Of a stretch of DNA of 64,000 bases, positions 25,808 through 34,276 are shown piece by piece. A program made the translations under genes and the position numbers. The notes under the pieces are model-generated. The model made no database searches and was not told the DNA's origin. It saw only the letters and a program-made list of their open reading frames with translations. Within the stretch, counting starts at the first letter, position 1. Every line of letters starts with the position of its first letter. The DNA is taken from assembly GCF_900316465.1 (NCBI RefSeq), contig NZ_ONDD01000010.1, forward strand, positions 1 to 64,000, given 5' to 3'. The stretch comes from an uncultured Fibrobacter sp. GTDB taxonomy: Bacteria > Fibrobacterota > Fibrobacteria > Fibrobacterales > Fibrobacteraceae.

Positions 25808-27601
25808 ATGACACCACAAGCACTGAGATTATCCGAGATAACTATTTCGAACCTGCGTTCTATTCAGAGGCAGACGTTTCCGCTCAGTAGCTTTACCGCA
25901 CTCATTGGCTACAATAATGCCGGCAAAACGAACATTTTGATGGGCATTCGCTGGCTTTTGTCCAAATTTTCGCTAGACATTTCGTATTTTGACGACCCCA
26001 ACGACCCCGTAGAAGTCATCGGCGTCTTTGACGGCATTACGGAACAAGTCCTTAACCGTTTGGGCGAAGAATACGCCGCCGAAGTGCGACCGTTTTTGCA
26101 GAACACGCCGCAAGGCCCTGGCCGCCTGCGCGTCAAAAAAGTACAGCGCATACCCAACGAAAATCCGGAAGCTCTTGAACTTTTCGTATTCGTGCCAAGC
26201 AATCACCGCAAGGGCGACAAGCGCGAATGGGTGCGTCCCAGCGAAGCATTCAAGTTCGCGTACCACCGCATGTTCCCCGAATCGATTGCCATTTGGGACT
26301 TTGAAGGGAACCAGGCGTTCACCAAGCTTTTGCATGAAATTTTCAAGCCGCTTGAACGCCGTTTTGGCAATGAAATCAACACGCTTTTGAACAAATTCAG
26401 CGACCTGCTTTCGCCAGACAGCGAAACCCGCGCCGCCGAAATCAACACCTTCGACCGAGAAGTCAACGAAAAGCTTTCGCCGCTGTTCCCAAGCGTCAAA
26501 GTGGAATTCGACATTCCCATGCCGACTCTTGAAACTTTCCTCAAGAGCGCAAGCCTTAAGGTCATCGACGAAGATGACGGTTTTGAGCGCGACATTAGCC
26601 GCATGGGCGAAGGCAGCAAGCGCGCGATTCAAATGGCATTGGTGCGTTACTTGGCCGACGTCAAGAAGCACCACCACAACCATTACCTGAGCCGCACGCT
26701 GTTGCTCATTGATTCGCCGGAACTTTACCTGCACCCGCAGGCAGTGGAACTGGTACGCGTGGCGCTCAAGAATCTTTCGAACGAAGGCTACCAGGTGGTA
26801 TTCGCCACCCATAGCGCCCAGATGGTTACCAGCGAAGACGTCAGCACCTCGCTACTGATTCGCAAGAACAAAGAGCGCGGCACCTTTATGCGCAAGCGAA
26901 TGGAAGACGCCGTGCACCAAGTGGTGCAAGACGCTCCGAGCCAGTTGCAGATGCTCTTTAGCCTGAGTAACAGTAACGAACTATTGTTTGCGGACTACGT
27001 ACTTTTGACCGAAGGCAAGACCGAATGGCGTGTGCTCCCGGCGCTCTTTGAACGCATTACCGGGCAGTCCTTCGCCCTCATTAAATGCGCGCTGGTTCGC
27101 CAGGGCGGCGTGAGCAACACCCGCAAGAGCATGCAAGTGCTCGACGCCATGGACATGCCAGTTCGCGCCATCGTGGACTTGGATTACGCGTTTACCACCG
27201 CGACCCGCGACGGATTCCTGGAGCCCAACGATCCCGACATCAAGTACTGCCGCGACCTGTTCCGCGAACTGGCCTTCCATAATCATTTGCGCCTGGTGAA
27301 CGGACTCCCCGTCAACAAACACAGTAACATTAGTGCTTCTACCGCCTACGCCATGATGGCCGAAATGGAAGAAGCGCAACACCCCATTCGTAGCATTCAT
27401 GCCAAGCTCCGCAACCAAGGCATTTGGGTGTGGACGCGAGGCGCCATCGAAGAGCACTTGGGTCTTGAAGCTAAGAATGAACAGGCATGGAGCAAGTTCA
27501 TTGAACGCAGCAAGTCTCCGGACTTTATAAAAACACTCCCCGATTACGCAGGAATCGAGGAGTTATGTAGATGGATTATTGAAGGCAGCCACGGAAACTA
27601 G
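25808..27601 (+). CDS. OLD-family ATP-dependent nuclease (AAA ATPase plus TOPRIM)
   Basis: 597 residues. The N-terminus (ITISNLRSIQRQTFPLSSFTALIGYNNAGKTN) is the AAA/SMC-like ATPase head of OLD proteins, with Walker A Lys40. The signature and Walker B region are at SRMGEGSKRAIQMAL and LLLIDSPELYLHP, with the H-loop FATHSAQM. The C-terminal TOPRIM domain shows LLTEGKTEWRVLP and VDLDYAF. OLD nucleases are linked to phage exclusion and DNA repair. No UvrD-like helicase partner (as in class 2/Gabija systems) adjoins it, so it fits a stand-alone class 1 protein. Its stop shares CTAG with the converging trpS stop. Confidence 0.82.
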   Translation: MTPQALRLSEITISNLRSIQRQTFPLSSFTALIGYNNAGKTNILMGIRWLLSKFSLDISYFDDPNDPVEVIGVFDGITEQVLNRLGEEYAAEVRPFLQNTPQGPGRLRVKKVQRIPNENPEALELFVFVPSNHRKGDKREWVRPSEAFKFAYHRMFPESIAIWDFEGNQAFTKLLHEIFKPLERRFGNEINTLLNKFSDLLSPDSETRAAEINTFDREVNEKLSPLFPSVKVEFDIPMPTLETFLKSASLKVIDEDDGFERDISRMGEGSKRAIQMALVRYLADVKKHHHNHYLSRTLLLIDSPELYLHPQAVELVRVALKNLSNEGYQVVFATHSAQMVTSEDVSTSLLIRKNKERGTFMRKRMEDAVHQVVQDAPSQLQMLFSLSNSNELLFADYVLLTEGKTEWRVLPALFERITGQSFALIKCALVRQGGVSNTRKSMQVLDAMDMPVRAIVDLDYAFTTATRDGFLEPNDPDIKYCRDLFRELAFHNHLRLVNGLPVNKHSNISASTAYAMMAEMEEAQHPIRSIHAKLRNQGIWVWTRGAIEEHLGLEAKNEQAWSKFIERSKSPDFIKTLPDYAGIEELCRWIIEGSHGN

Positions 27602-28593
27602 TACGTTCCGAGTAACGAGCGGACCTTCTCCATCATTGCTTTAGATTTAACGCGAGCCTTTTCCTTACCGTAGGCAAGAATCTTGTCGATTTCTTCGGTA
27701 TGGCTGAGCAGGTAGAAGTACTTTTCACGAGCAGGGCCGAGGTGTTCTTCGAGCACATTCTGGAGTTCCTGCTTGGCGTGGCCCCAGCCCATGCCGCCAG
27801 CGCGGTAGCGGGCAGCCAGAGCTTCGGTCTGTTCCGGCGTAGCAAACAGCTTGTACAGCTTAAACACGTTGCAAGTGTCCGGATCCTTGGGTTCTTCAAT
27901 GCCCTGGGAGTTCGTCACGATCTTGCCGATTTTCTTCTTGAGAGCCTTGCTTTCGAGGAAAATGTCGATGACGTTGTCGTAAGACTTGCTCATCTTGCGG
28001 CCATCGAGACCCGGGATAATGCCCGTGGTTTCCTGGAACACGGGTTCCGGAATGGTGAACACGTCTTCGCCAAAATGCTTGTTGAACTTGATGGCGATAT
28101 CGCGGGCAAATTCCACGTGCTGCTTCTGGTCTTTACCGACCGGCACGATGTCTGCGCTAAACATGAGGATGTCGGCATCCATGAGACACGGGTAGCAATA
28201 GAGGCCCATGTTCACGTTTGCATCCGGATCTTCGCCAGCGGCTTCGTTCTTCGCGACCTTATCCTTGTAGGCATGGGCACGGTTCATGAAACCCTTCGGC
28301 GTAAAGCAGCTGAGAGCCCAGCTGAGTTCGAAAATTTCAGGAATGTCGCTCTGCTTGTAGAACAGGCCTTCTTCCGGGTTCAGGCCAAGAGCAAGCCAGG
28401 TCGCCGCAATCTTGTAGATATTTGCGCGCATTTCGGCGCCGTTCTGCACCGTTGTCAGGGCATGATAGTCAGCAATAAAGTAGACCGTATCGTAGGTCTT
28501 CGAAAGTTCGAGAGCCGGGCGAATGGCGCCCAGGTAGTTACCCAAGTGAGGTGTGCCGGTGGGCTTGATGCCCGTAAGAGAAATTTTTTTCAT
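27598..28593 (-). CDS. trpS: tryptophanyl-tRNA synthetase
   Basis: 331 residues, normal for bacterial TrpRS. Class I motifs are visible: the HIGH-like PTGTPHLGNYLG near residues 11-22 and the KMSKS motif in DGRKMSKSYDN. GMGWGHAKQELQNVLEEHLGPARE lies in the C-terminal helical part. It charges tRNA-Trp in the cytoplasm. It has its own TATATTTG box within the 15-base gap after the decarboxylase gene. It ends by sharing a CTAG with the converging OLD gene. Confidence 0.96.
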   Translation of the reverse strand: MKKISLTGIKPTGTPHLGNYLGAIRPALELSKTYDTVYFIADYHALTTVQNGAEMRANIYKIAATWLALGLNPEEGLFYKQSDIPEIFELSWALSCFTPKGFMNRAHAYKDKVAKNEAAGEDPDANVNMGLYCYPCLMDADILMFSADIVPVGKDQKQHVEFARDIAIKFNKHFGEDVFTIPEPVFQETTGIIPGLDGRKMSKSYDNVIDIFLESKALKKKIGKIVTNSQGIEEPKDPDTCNVFKLYKLFATPEQTEALAARYRAGGMGWGHAKQELQNVLEEHLGPAREKYFYLLSHTEEIDKILAYGKEKARVKSKAMMEKVRSLLGTY

Positions 28594-28597
28594 GGCG

Positions 28598-28605
28598 CAA
28601 ATATA
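28598..28605 (-). promoter_or_regulatory. TATATTTG -7 box for trpS
   Basis: Minus-strand TATATTTG lies 4 bases before the trpS ATG and directly behind the UXS stop at 28609. Any -33 element would lie inside the upstream coding sequence. Confidence 0.5.
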
Positions 28606-28608
28606 GGT

Positions 28609-29550
28609 TTATTGTTTATTGTCTTTTAAAAGCTTGTCGAAATACACAATCGTCTTTTCGAGGCCCTGGCGCAGAGGAATCGTCGGTTCCCAGCCGAGAG
28701 CAGACTTTGCAAGTTCAATGTTCGGGCGGCGCATCTTGGGGTCGTCACCCGGGAGCGGCTTGTACACGATTTTGCTCTTGGAGCTCGTGAGTTCAAGAAC
28801 TTCTTTGGCAAGTTCGAGCATCGTGAATTCGCCGGGGTTTCCAATGTTGACCGGGCCAATAATCTTGTCCTGGTTCATCATGCGGATAAAGCCTTCGATC
28901 AAGTCGTCTACATAGCAGAAACTGCGGGTCTGGCTGCCGTCACCGTAAATGGTGATGTCTTCGCCCTTGAGAGCCTGCACGATAAAGTTACTGACCACGC
29001 GGCCATCGTTCATGAGCATGCGCGGGCCGTAGGTGTTAAAGATTCGTACAATGCGAATGTCCACATTGTTCTGGCGGTGGTAATCCATGAACAAGGTTTC
29101 AGCAACGCGCTTGCCTTCGTCGTAGCAGCTGCGAATGCCAATCGGGTTCACGTTTCCCCAGTAGTCTTCGGTCTGCGGGTGCACGGCCGGATCGCCGTAA
29201 ACTTCGCTTGTGGACGCCTGCAGAATGCGGGCCTTCACTCGCTTCGCCATGCCGAGCATGTTGATCGCACCCATCACGCTTGTCTTGATGGTCTTTACCG
29301 GATTAAACTGGTAATGAATGGGGCTTGCGGGGCATGCCAAGTTAAAAATGCGGTCCACTTCCAACAGAATCGGTTCTGTCACGTCGTGGCGGATTAGTTC
29401 AAAGCGATGATTGTCGCGCAAGTGGTCGACATTCATCAAACGACCTGTAAAGTAGTTGTCAAGGCAAATGACTTCGTGACCGTCATTCAGCAGACGTTCA
29501 CACAAGTGACTTCCTAAAAACCCAGCCCCACCAGTTACTAAACAGCGCAT
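28609..29550 (-). CDS. UDP-glucuronate decarboxylase (UDP-xylose synthase), SDR family
   Basis: 313 residues. An extended SDR fold with NAD-binding VTGGAGFLGSHLCERLL, the CPASPIHYQFNPVKTIKTSVMGAINML segment and ASTSEVYGDPAVHPQ characteristic of UXS. The catalytic Tyr-x3-Lys is in SCYDEGKRVAE, with RIFNTYGPRM following. It converts UDP-glucuronate to UDP-xylose for surface glycans. The ATG at 29550, with GGAG 8 bases upstream, is preferred over a TTG 12 bases earlier. It lies 31 bases after the diguanylate cyclase and may be co-transcribed with it. Confidence 0.9.
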   Translation of the reverse strand: MRCLVTGGAGFLGSHLCERLLNDGHEVICLDNYFTGRLMNVDHLRDNHRFELIRHDVTEPILLEVDRIFNLACPASPIHYQFNPVKTIKTSVMGAINMLGMAKRVKARILQASTSEVYGDPAVHPQTEDYWGNVNPIGIRSCYDEGKRVAETLFMDYHRQNNVDIRIVRIFNTYGPRMLMNDGRVVSNFIVQALKGEDITIYGDGSQTRSFCYVDDLIEGFIRMMNQDKIIGPVNIGNPGEFTMLELAKEVLELTSSKSKIVYKPLPGDDPKMRRPNIELAKSALGWEPTIPLRQGLEKTIVYFDKLLKDNKQ

Positions 29551-29581
29551 ATTAAGCTCCAATTATATGAGCATAATATAG

Positions 29582-30604
29582 CTATTTAACGACTTGGTTC
29601 TTACCGTGTTTCTTGCCCCAATAGAGTTTTTCGTCGGCCTGACGGATATATTCCTCGTAGTCCGCAATATTTTCGCCTGTACTAAGGCCAATCGTTGCCG
29701 TAATGGAAACTTTAGAATTCTTGTAATAAACCACCTGTTCCGCAAGTTTGGCGCGGAAATTACTCAAAAGTTCCAAAGCGTGGGCATTATCCATCTGAGG
29801 CAGGTACAACACAAATTCTTCACCTCCCCAACGAACCGCCACACCATTCTGAGGAAGGCAAGATTCAATACACTTGCTCACCGCAGCCAAGACCTTATCG
29901 CCCGTTTCATGGCCATAGGTGTCGTTAATTTTCTTGAAGTCATCCACATCCAACATAGCCACTGAGTAAGAGGTTTCTTTTTCCTCTTTGCTACGCTTCA
30001 TGATGCCTTCAAAGAATCGGCGGTTATAGAGTCCGGTCAGCATGTCATGATTGATGTTATAGTCCAGCTTTTCACGAGTGGTTTTAAGTTCTATCAAGTA
30101 AAGGTTTGACAAATAGAACAGTGTAAACAACGTAATGATCAAGTTCATGATTTTCACAAAAGAGCTGTGAAGCAGTACCAAATCCATCAGTTCCGGGTAA
30201 AGGGAATAATTAAAAACGGAAATCATGCTAATTGCAACCGCAAACATAGCTCCAATAAGCTGATATATGTGTTTTTTCCTGTTGGAATAAGGCAGCATAA
30301 AGAAAATCACAGCCACCATGCCAATGACAAAAGTCAAGGTACCAAAATGACCGCCAGAAATCAACTCCGTCATGGCAGAGAAAAAGATAATTTCGAAATA
30401 GGCAAAAGAAATCCTGAAATTTTCATTCTTGAAAATCGTAAGAATTGAAATGTACAATACAGAGCTAAAGCAGTTTAGAACCACCAGCGGGAAAAGCCCA
30501 AACTTCCAAAACAGGAACACGTTAAAAACGTGAACGCACAGACACATAATCAAGAAGATTACGGTCCTATGCTTCGAGAGCGTATTGATAAGATTTTTCG
30601 GCAT
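29582..30604 (-). CDS. membrane-bound diguanylate cyclase (GGDEF)
   Basis: 340 residues. The N-terminal ~170 residues hold about six transmembrane helices with very short loops. A GGDEF domain follows (NHDMLTGLYNRRFF, MLDVDDFKKINDTYGHETGD, RWGGEEFVLYLP), with the GGEEF active-site variant intact, so it should make cyclic di-GMP. No RxxD inhibitory site is apparent five residues upstream of GGEEF. There is no periplasmic sensor domain; the signal is probably sensed in the membrane. RBS AAGAAGGGG. It is 29 bases after coaX. Confidence 0.92.
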   Translation of the reverse strand: MPKNLINTLSKHRTVIFLIMCLCVHVFNVFLFWKFGLFPLVVLNCFSSVLYISILTIFKNENFRISFAYFEIIFFSAMTELISGGHFGTLTFVIGMVAVIFFMLPYSNRKKHIYQLIGAMFAVAISMISVFNYSLYPELMDLVLLHSSFVKIMNLIITLFTLFYLSNLYLIELKTTREKLDYNINHDMLTGLYNRRFFEGIMKRSKEEKETSYSVAMLDVDDFKKINDTYGHETGDKVLAAVSKCIESCLPQNGVAVRWGGEEFVLYLPQMDNAHALELLSNFRAKLAEQVVYYKNSKVSITATIGLSTGENIADYEEYIRQADEKLYWGKKHGKNQVVK

Positions 30605-30633
30605 TTGTTTTTCCCCTTCTTACTTGAGAAAAC

Positions 30634-31473
30634 TTATTCTTCTTCTGAGTCCCGCGAGTCATCGCCGTAAGCAGAAGTCGCTGTCCCGTTCAACGCTACT
30701 AGCCGTATTCCTCGCAGAGTCAAGAACGGATCGTATTTATCAATCAAGGATGTTCTGCGAGCGATGGTTTTTCCCCAACCACCGGTTGCATAAACAGGCA
30801 TGTCGTCGCAGCCCATTTCCGTTTTGATTTTTCCGATCAGGAACTCCAACTGAGCAAGGAATCCGTACAGAAGACCTGCACGGATTGCGTCATCGGTATT
30901 GTCCGCCACCACAGCCTCGGGCCATTCAATCGTCACGGGCAAAAGGCGAGCGGCCTTTTCCGTCAAGGCATCCAAGCTTGCGTTAATGCCGGGAATAATC
31001 ACGCCACCAGCAAAGGCGCCATCCTTCATGACGTCAAAAGTGGTCGCGGTCCCCATATCCACGACAATTGCATTCTTGAAGCCAGCCTCGCGCATGGCAA
31101 CCACATTGCACAAACGGTCGGCACCAGCCATAGACGGGTTCTGGTAATTAATCTGCAAACCCATGCAGTTTTTGGAATTCACCACCTGCACGCGTTTTTT
31201 TAGCAACGAATCTAAAGCCTTAATCCAGGGGCGTTCCAAAGCGGGCACCACGGTAGAAAGTCCCACGTGGGTAATCTCTTCGGACTTAATCTTGGAGAAC
31301 CTCAACAGGCCGCCCACTTTATTCATCACTTCATCAGAGGTCGTTTCCTTGCGGGTGGTCAGACGCCAATAATCAACAACCTTGGTATCCTTAAAAATGC
31401 CAATCACCGTGTGGGAGTTACCCACATCGACCACAAAGGAAATCGTATTCTTCTTTTCAGCAGTCTTTTTCAT
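30634..31473 (-). CDS. coaX: type III pantothenate kinase
   Basis: 279 residues. It phosphorylates pantothenate in the first step of coenzyme A synthesis. CoaX motifs are the phosphate-binding VVDVGNSHTVIGIF near the start, GADRLCNVVA, VVDMGTATTFDV and GGVIIPGINASLDAL. The C-terminus ends in an acidic tail (DDSRDSEEE). It heads a minus-strand group with the GGDEF and UXS genes and is divergent from the EamA transporter, 70 bases away. A TATCTTTT box lies in the gap. Confidence 0.94.
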   Translation of the reverse strand: MKKTAEKKNTISFVVDVGNSHTVIGIFKDTKVVDYWRLTTRKETTSDEVMNKVGGLLRFSKIKSEEITHVGLSTVVPALERPWIKALDSLLKKRVQVVNSKNCMGLQINYQNPSMAGADRLCNVVAMREAGFKNAIVVDMGTATTFDVMKDGAFAGGVIIPGINASLDALTEKAARLLPVTIEWPEAVVADNTDDAIRAGLLYGFLAQLEFLIGKIKTEMGCDDMPVYATGGWGKTIARRTSLIDKYDPFLTLRGIRLVALNGTATSAYGDDSRDSEEE

Positions 31474-31530
31474 CTGTAAAATTGTCTTTTCCTTAAAAGA
31501 TATAATTTTTTTTCAAATCTCGAGGATTTC

Positions 31531-31538
31531 TATATATG
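31531..31538 (+). promoter_or_regulatory. TATATATG -7-like box for the EamA transporter
   Basis: TATATATG lies 5 bases before the ATG at 31544 and supports that start over upstream in-frame ATGs that fall inside coaX. Confidence 0.35.
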
Positions 31539-31543
31539 TACGC

Positions 31544-32449
31544 ATGACCAATTTATGGTATACGCTTTTGCTCGTTCTGACCGCCGCCATCTGGGGGTCG
31601 GGCTTTGTAGCCCAGATTGAGGGCAACGCCTTCGGGCCGTTCACCTTTTCGTGCATTCGTTGCTTTATCGCAGCCGGATTTTTAGCCCTAATTTTCAAGA
31701 TTCTCGACATTTTCGGCAAAAACCCGCGCAGGCCCCACAACCGCGAAGAGCGGCTTTTGCACTGGAAAGCCGGATTCTTTTGCGGGCTAGCCCTCTGTAC
31801 CGCCATGAACTTGCAACAGCTGGGAATGTTTCTTGGCACCTCGGCCGGAAAATCGGGATTCTTGACAGCCTGCTACATTGTCCTTGTGCCCGTTGTAAGA
31901 TTAGTCCTCGGCCACCGCATTTCGGCAAAGACTTGGGCATGCGTTGTCATCACGACCTTCGGACTATACCTGCTGTGCATCAAGGACGGCTTTTCGCTGG
32001 AACTTTCGGACGGCGTTTCGCTGTTATGCGCCCTCGCCTTTTCAATCCACATTCTGGTCATCGACAAGTTCGTGAACCTGGTCGACCCGATTCGTGTTTC
32101 AGCAATCCAGTTCCTCACCATCGGTGTTTTGACGGCGCCGCTCATGATTGTTTTCGATATGAAATTTCCAGCCATGGACTTTAGCACCGCGGCCGCTGCA
32201 TTCATCAACCCAAGAGCGGTTGCAGGACTTTGCTTCGCCGCATTCTGTTCTAGCGGAATTGCCTACACATTGCAGATTGTCGCTCAAGATAAAGTAAAAC
32301 CCACCATAGCTTCGCTTACGATGAGTTTAGAATCGGTATTTGCTGTACTTGCGGGCTGGGCAATTCTCGGGGAACAACTTTCGGCCCGCGAAATCTGCGG
32401 TTGCGCCATTATGATGGTCGCTATCGTTTTTGCACAAATTAAGCGCTAG
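31544..32449 (+). CDS. EamA/DMT-family transporter
   Basis: 301 residues with about ten transmembrane helices in two EamA repeats: (LWYTLLLVLTAAIWGSGFVAQIEG... and SDGVSLLCALAFSIHILVID...). The hallmark end is PTIASLTMSLESVFAVLAGWAILGEQLS. The family exports or takes up amino acids, sugars or nucleotides; the substrate cannot be read. The start at 31544 avoids a 54-residue extension overlapping coaX. Its 3' end overlaps the converging NhaC gene by 11 bases. Confidence 0.88.
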   Translation: MTNLWYTLLLVLTAAIWGSGFVAQIEGNAFGPFTFSCIRCFIAAGFLALIFKILDIFGKNPRRPHNREERLLHWKAGFFCGLALCTAMNLQQLGMFLGTSAGKSGFLTACYIVLVPVVRLVLGHRISAKTWACVVITTFGLYLLCIKDGFSLELSDGVSLLCALAFSIHILVIDKFVNLVDPIRVSAIQFLTIGVLTAPLMIVFDMKFPAMDFSTAAAAFINPRAVAGLCFAAFCSSGIAYTLQIVAQDKVKPTIASLTMSLESVFAVLAGWAILGEQLSAREICGCAIMMVAIVFAQIKR

Positions 32450-34049
32450 TTTTAGTCTTCTTTTTTGCGGAAGAATTCTTGGTAGCAGATTTTCTGCCGG
32501 ACAATTTCTTTTGCGGAAAAACGTCCTTGCGGGTAAATCCACGTTGCTTTTTAATAAGCAGCAATCCCCCTACAACCAGCACGATTCCCACCAAAAGGGA
32601 GAGCAAGGCACTGCGAGTAAAGCCAGCGACAATGTAGCAGACAAAGCTGATTGCCGCCACACACAAGGCATAAGGCAGCTGCGTTTTCACGTGACTCACA
32701 TGATTACATTCGGCGCCAGCGCTTGCCATAATCGTCGTATCTGAAATGGGTGAAATATGGTCACCGCAAACGGCACCCGCCATGCAAGCAGAAATCGAGA
32801 TAATCATCAGATTAGGATCGACACTGGAGAATGCGGCCACCACAATCGGAATCAAGATGCCAAACGTACCCCAAGATGTTCCCGTCGAGAAAGCAAGACC
32901 GATTGCGACCATGAATATAATGGCCGGCATAAAGTTCATCAAGGCTGTCGCATTTCCCGAAACGATTCCCGCCACATAGTCCTTTGCGCCAAGCGTATCG
33001 GTAACACCCTTCAAGCTCCAGGCAAGCACAAGGATAATGATTGCTGGGACCATCGCCTTAAAGCCCTCGGACAGACTTTCCAGACACTTGTTAATTTTCA
33101 AGACTCGGCGACCCATGTACCAAATCACTGTCAGAACGAACGCACCAAAGCTACCGAGAACCAGTCCGACCGAAGCATCGCTTGCGCCAAAGGCATCGAC
33201 AAAGCCCTTGTGCGCCTCGCCACTCGAGAAGAAACCGCCCGTATAAACCAAGCCCGCCACGCAGAAGATAATCAAAGCCACAATCGGGAAAATCAAGTCA
33301 AGCACAGTCCCCTTGGCTTGTTCAATATTCAGGTCTTCCATCTTGGCCGCAATCATGTCTGCCGCCGATTCGCACCTTCTCATCGGTCCAAAATCGACCT
33401 TCAAAAGAACAAGGGCAAAAAGCGCCACAATCGTCAGTAAAGCATAGAAATTGAACGGAATCGCCTTCACAAAAAGACCAAGACCATCTTCGCCTTCGAC
33501 AAAGCCTGTTACCGCTGCAGCCCAGGAACTCACCGGCGCGATAATACAAATCGGAGCCGCCGTAGCATCGATCAAGTAGGAAAGTTTTTCATGACTAATC
33601 TTAAATTTATCTGTAACCGGACGCATCACGCTGCCCACCGTAAGGCAGTTGAAATAATCATCCACAAAAATCAGAATACCAAGAATAATCGTCGCTATTT
33701 GTGCACCCACTTTAGTTTTGATATGTAACTGCGCCCAGTTTCCAAACGCCGCCGCAGCCCCCGACTTATTCATGAGGGCAACCATTGCGCCAAGCATCAC
33801 CAAGAAAAACAGAATGCCCACATTCCACGGGTCCGACACCTGTTTGACCATTCCGTTCTTGAACACCGCATCCAAAAATCCGGGAAAACTCCCCTGACTA
33901 ATGAAAAGCCCTCCGATAAGAACACCGACAAACAACGACGAATAGGCTTCTTTGGTAATGAGAGCCAGGATAATAGCCACAATGGAGGGAACTAAAGCCC
34001 AAAAAGTGCCATGAAAATAGGATACCGCTTCTACAGCCTGCTGTTCCAT
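32439..34049 (-). CDS. Na+/H+ antiporter, NhaC family
   Basis: 536 residues with ~12-13 transmembrane helices. Typical motifs are FVDDYFNCLTVGSVMRPVTDKFKISHEKLSYLIDATAAPICIIAPVSSWAAAV and GTSWGTFGILIPIVVAA, with AGAVCGDHISPISDTTIMASAGAECNHVSHVKTQLPY at the C-terminal repeat. This NhaC-like group exchanges sodium, or in some members amino acids, for protons. The last ~35 residues are a basic cytoplasmic tail rich in Lys/Ser, unusual for the family. It overlaps the EamA gene tail to tail. Confidence 0.88.
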   Translation of the reverse strand: MEQQAVEAVSYFHGTFWALVPSIVAIILALITKEAYSSLFVGVLIGGLFISQGSFPGFLDAVFKNGMVKQVSDPWNVGILFFLVMLGAMVALMNKSGAAAAFGNWAQLHIKTKVGAQIATIILGILIFVDDYFNCLTVGSVMRPVTDKFKISHEKLSYLIDATAAPICIIAPVSSWAAAVTGFVEGEDGLGLFVKAIPFNFYALLTIVALFALVLLKVDFGPMRRCESAADMIAAKMEDLNIEQAKGTVLDLIFPIVALIIFCVAGLVYTGGFFSSGEAHKGFVDAFGASDASVGLVLGSFGAFVLTVIWYMGRRVLKINKCLESLSEGFKAMVPAIIILVLAWSLKGVTDTLGAKDYVAGIVSGNATALMNFMPAIIFMVAIGLAFSTGTSWGTFGILIPIVVAAFSSVDPNLMIISISACMAGAVCGDHISPISDTTIMASAGAECNHVSHVKTQLPYALCVAAISFVCYIVAGFTRSALLSLLVGIVLVVGGLLLIKKQRGFTRKDVFPQKKLSGRKSATKNSSAKKKTKTSA

Positions 34050-34276
34050 AACCAGATTCCTTATATGAACACCGTAATTATAGTAAATCCTTAAAAAAAG
34101 CCAATTTGCGCAAACAACAATAAAAAGACGGATTGACTATTTCGAAAAAGCACTGTTTGTTAACAAAAATTAATGTAAAAAATCGGAACAAAAAGACCCG
34201 TTTTTCAAAAAGAAATATATTTTATTTACACATTTACGAGTGCAGAATTCACTACACTCTAATTGGGATTGGATGT

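Noticed and set aside
31382..31543. N-terminal extension of the EamA transporter
   Set aside because: It overlaps the divergent coaX start; the hydrophobic first helix begins just after 31544.
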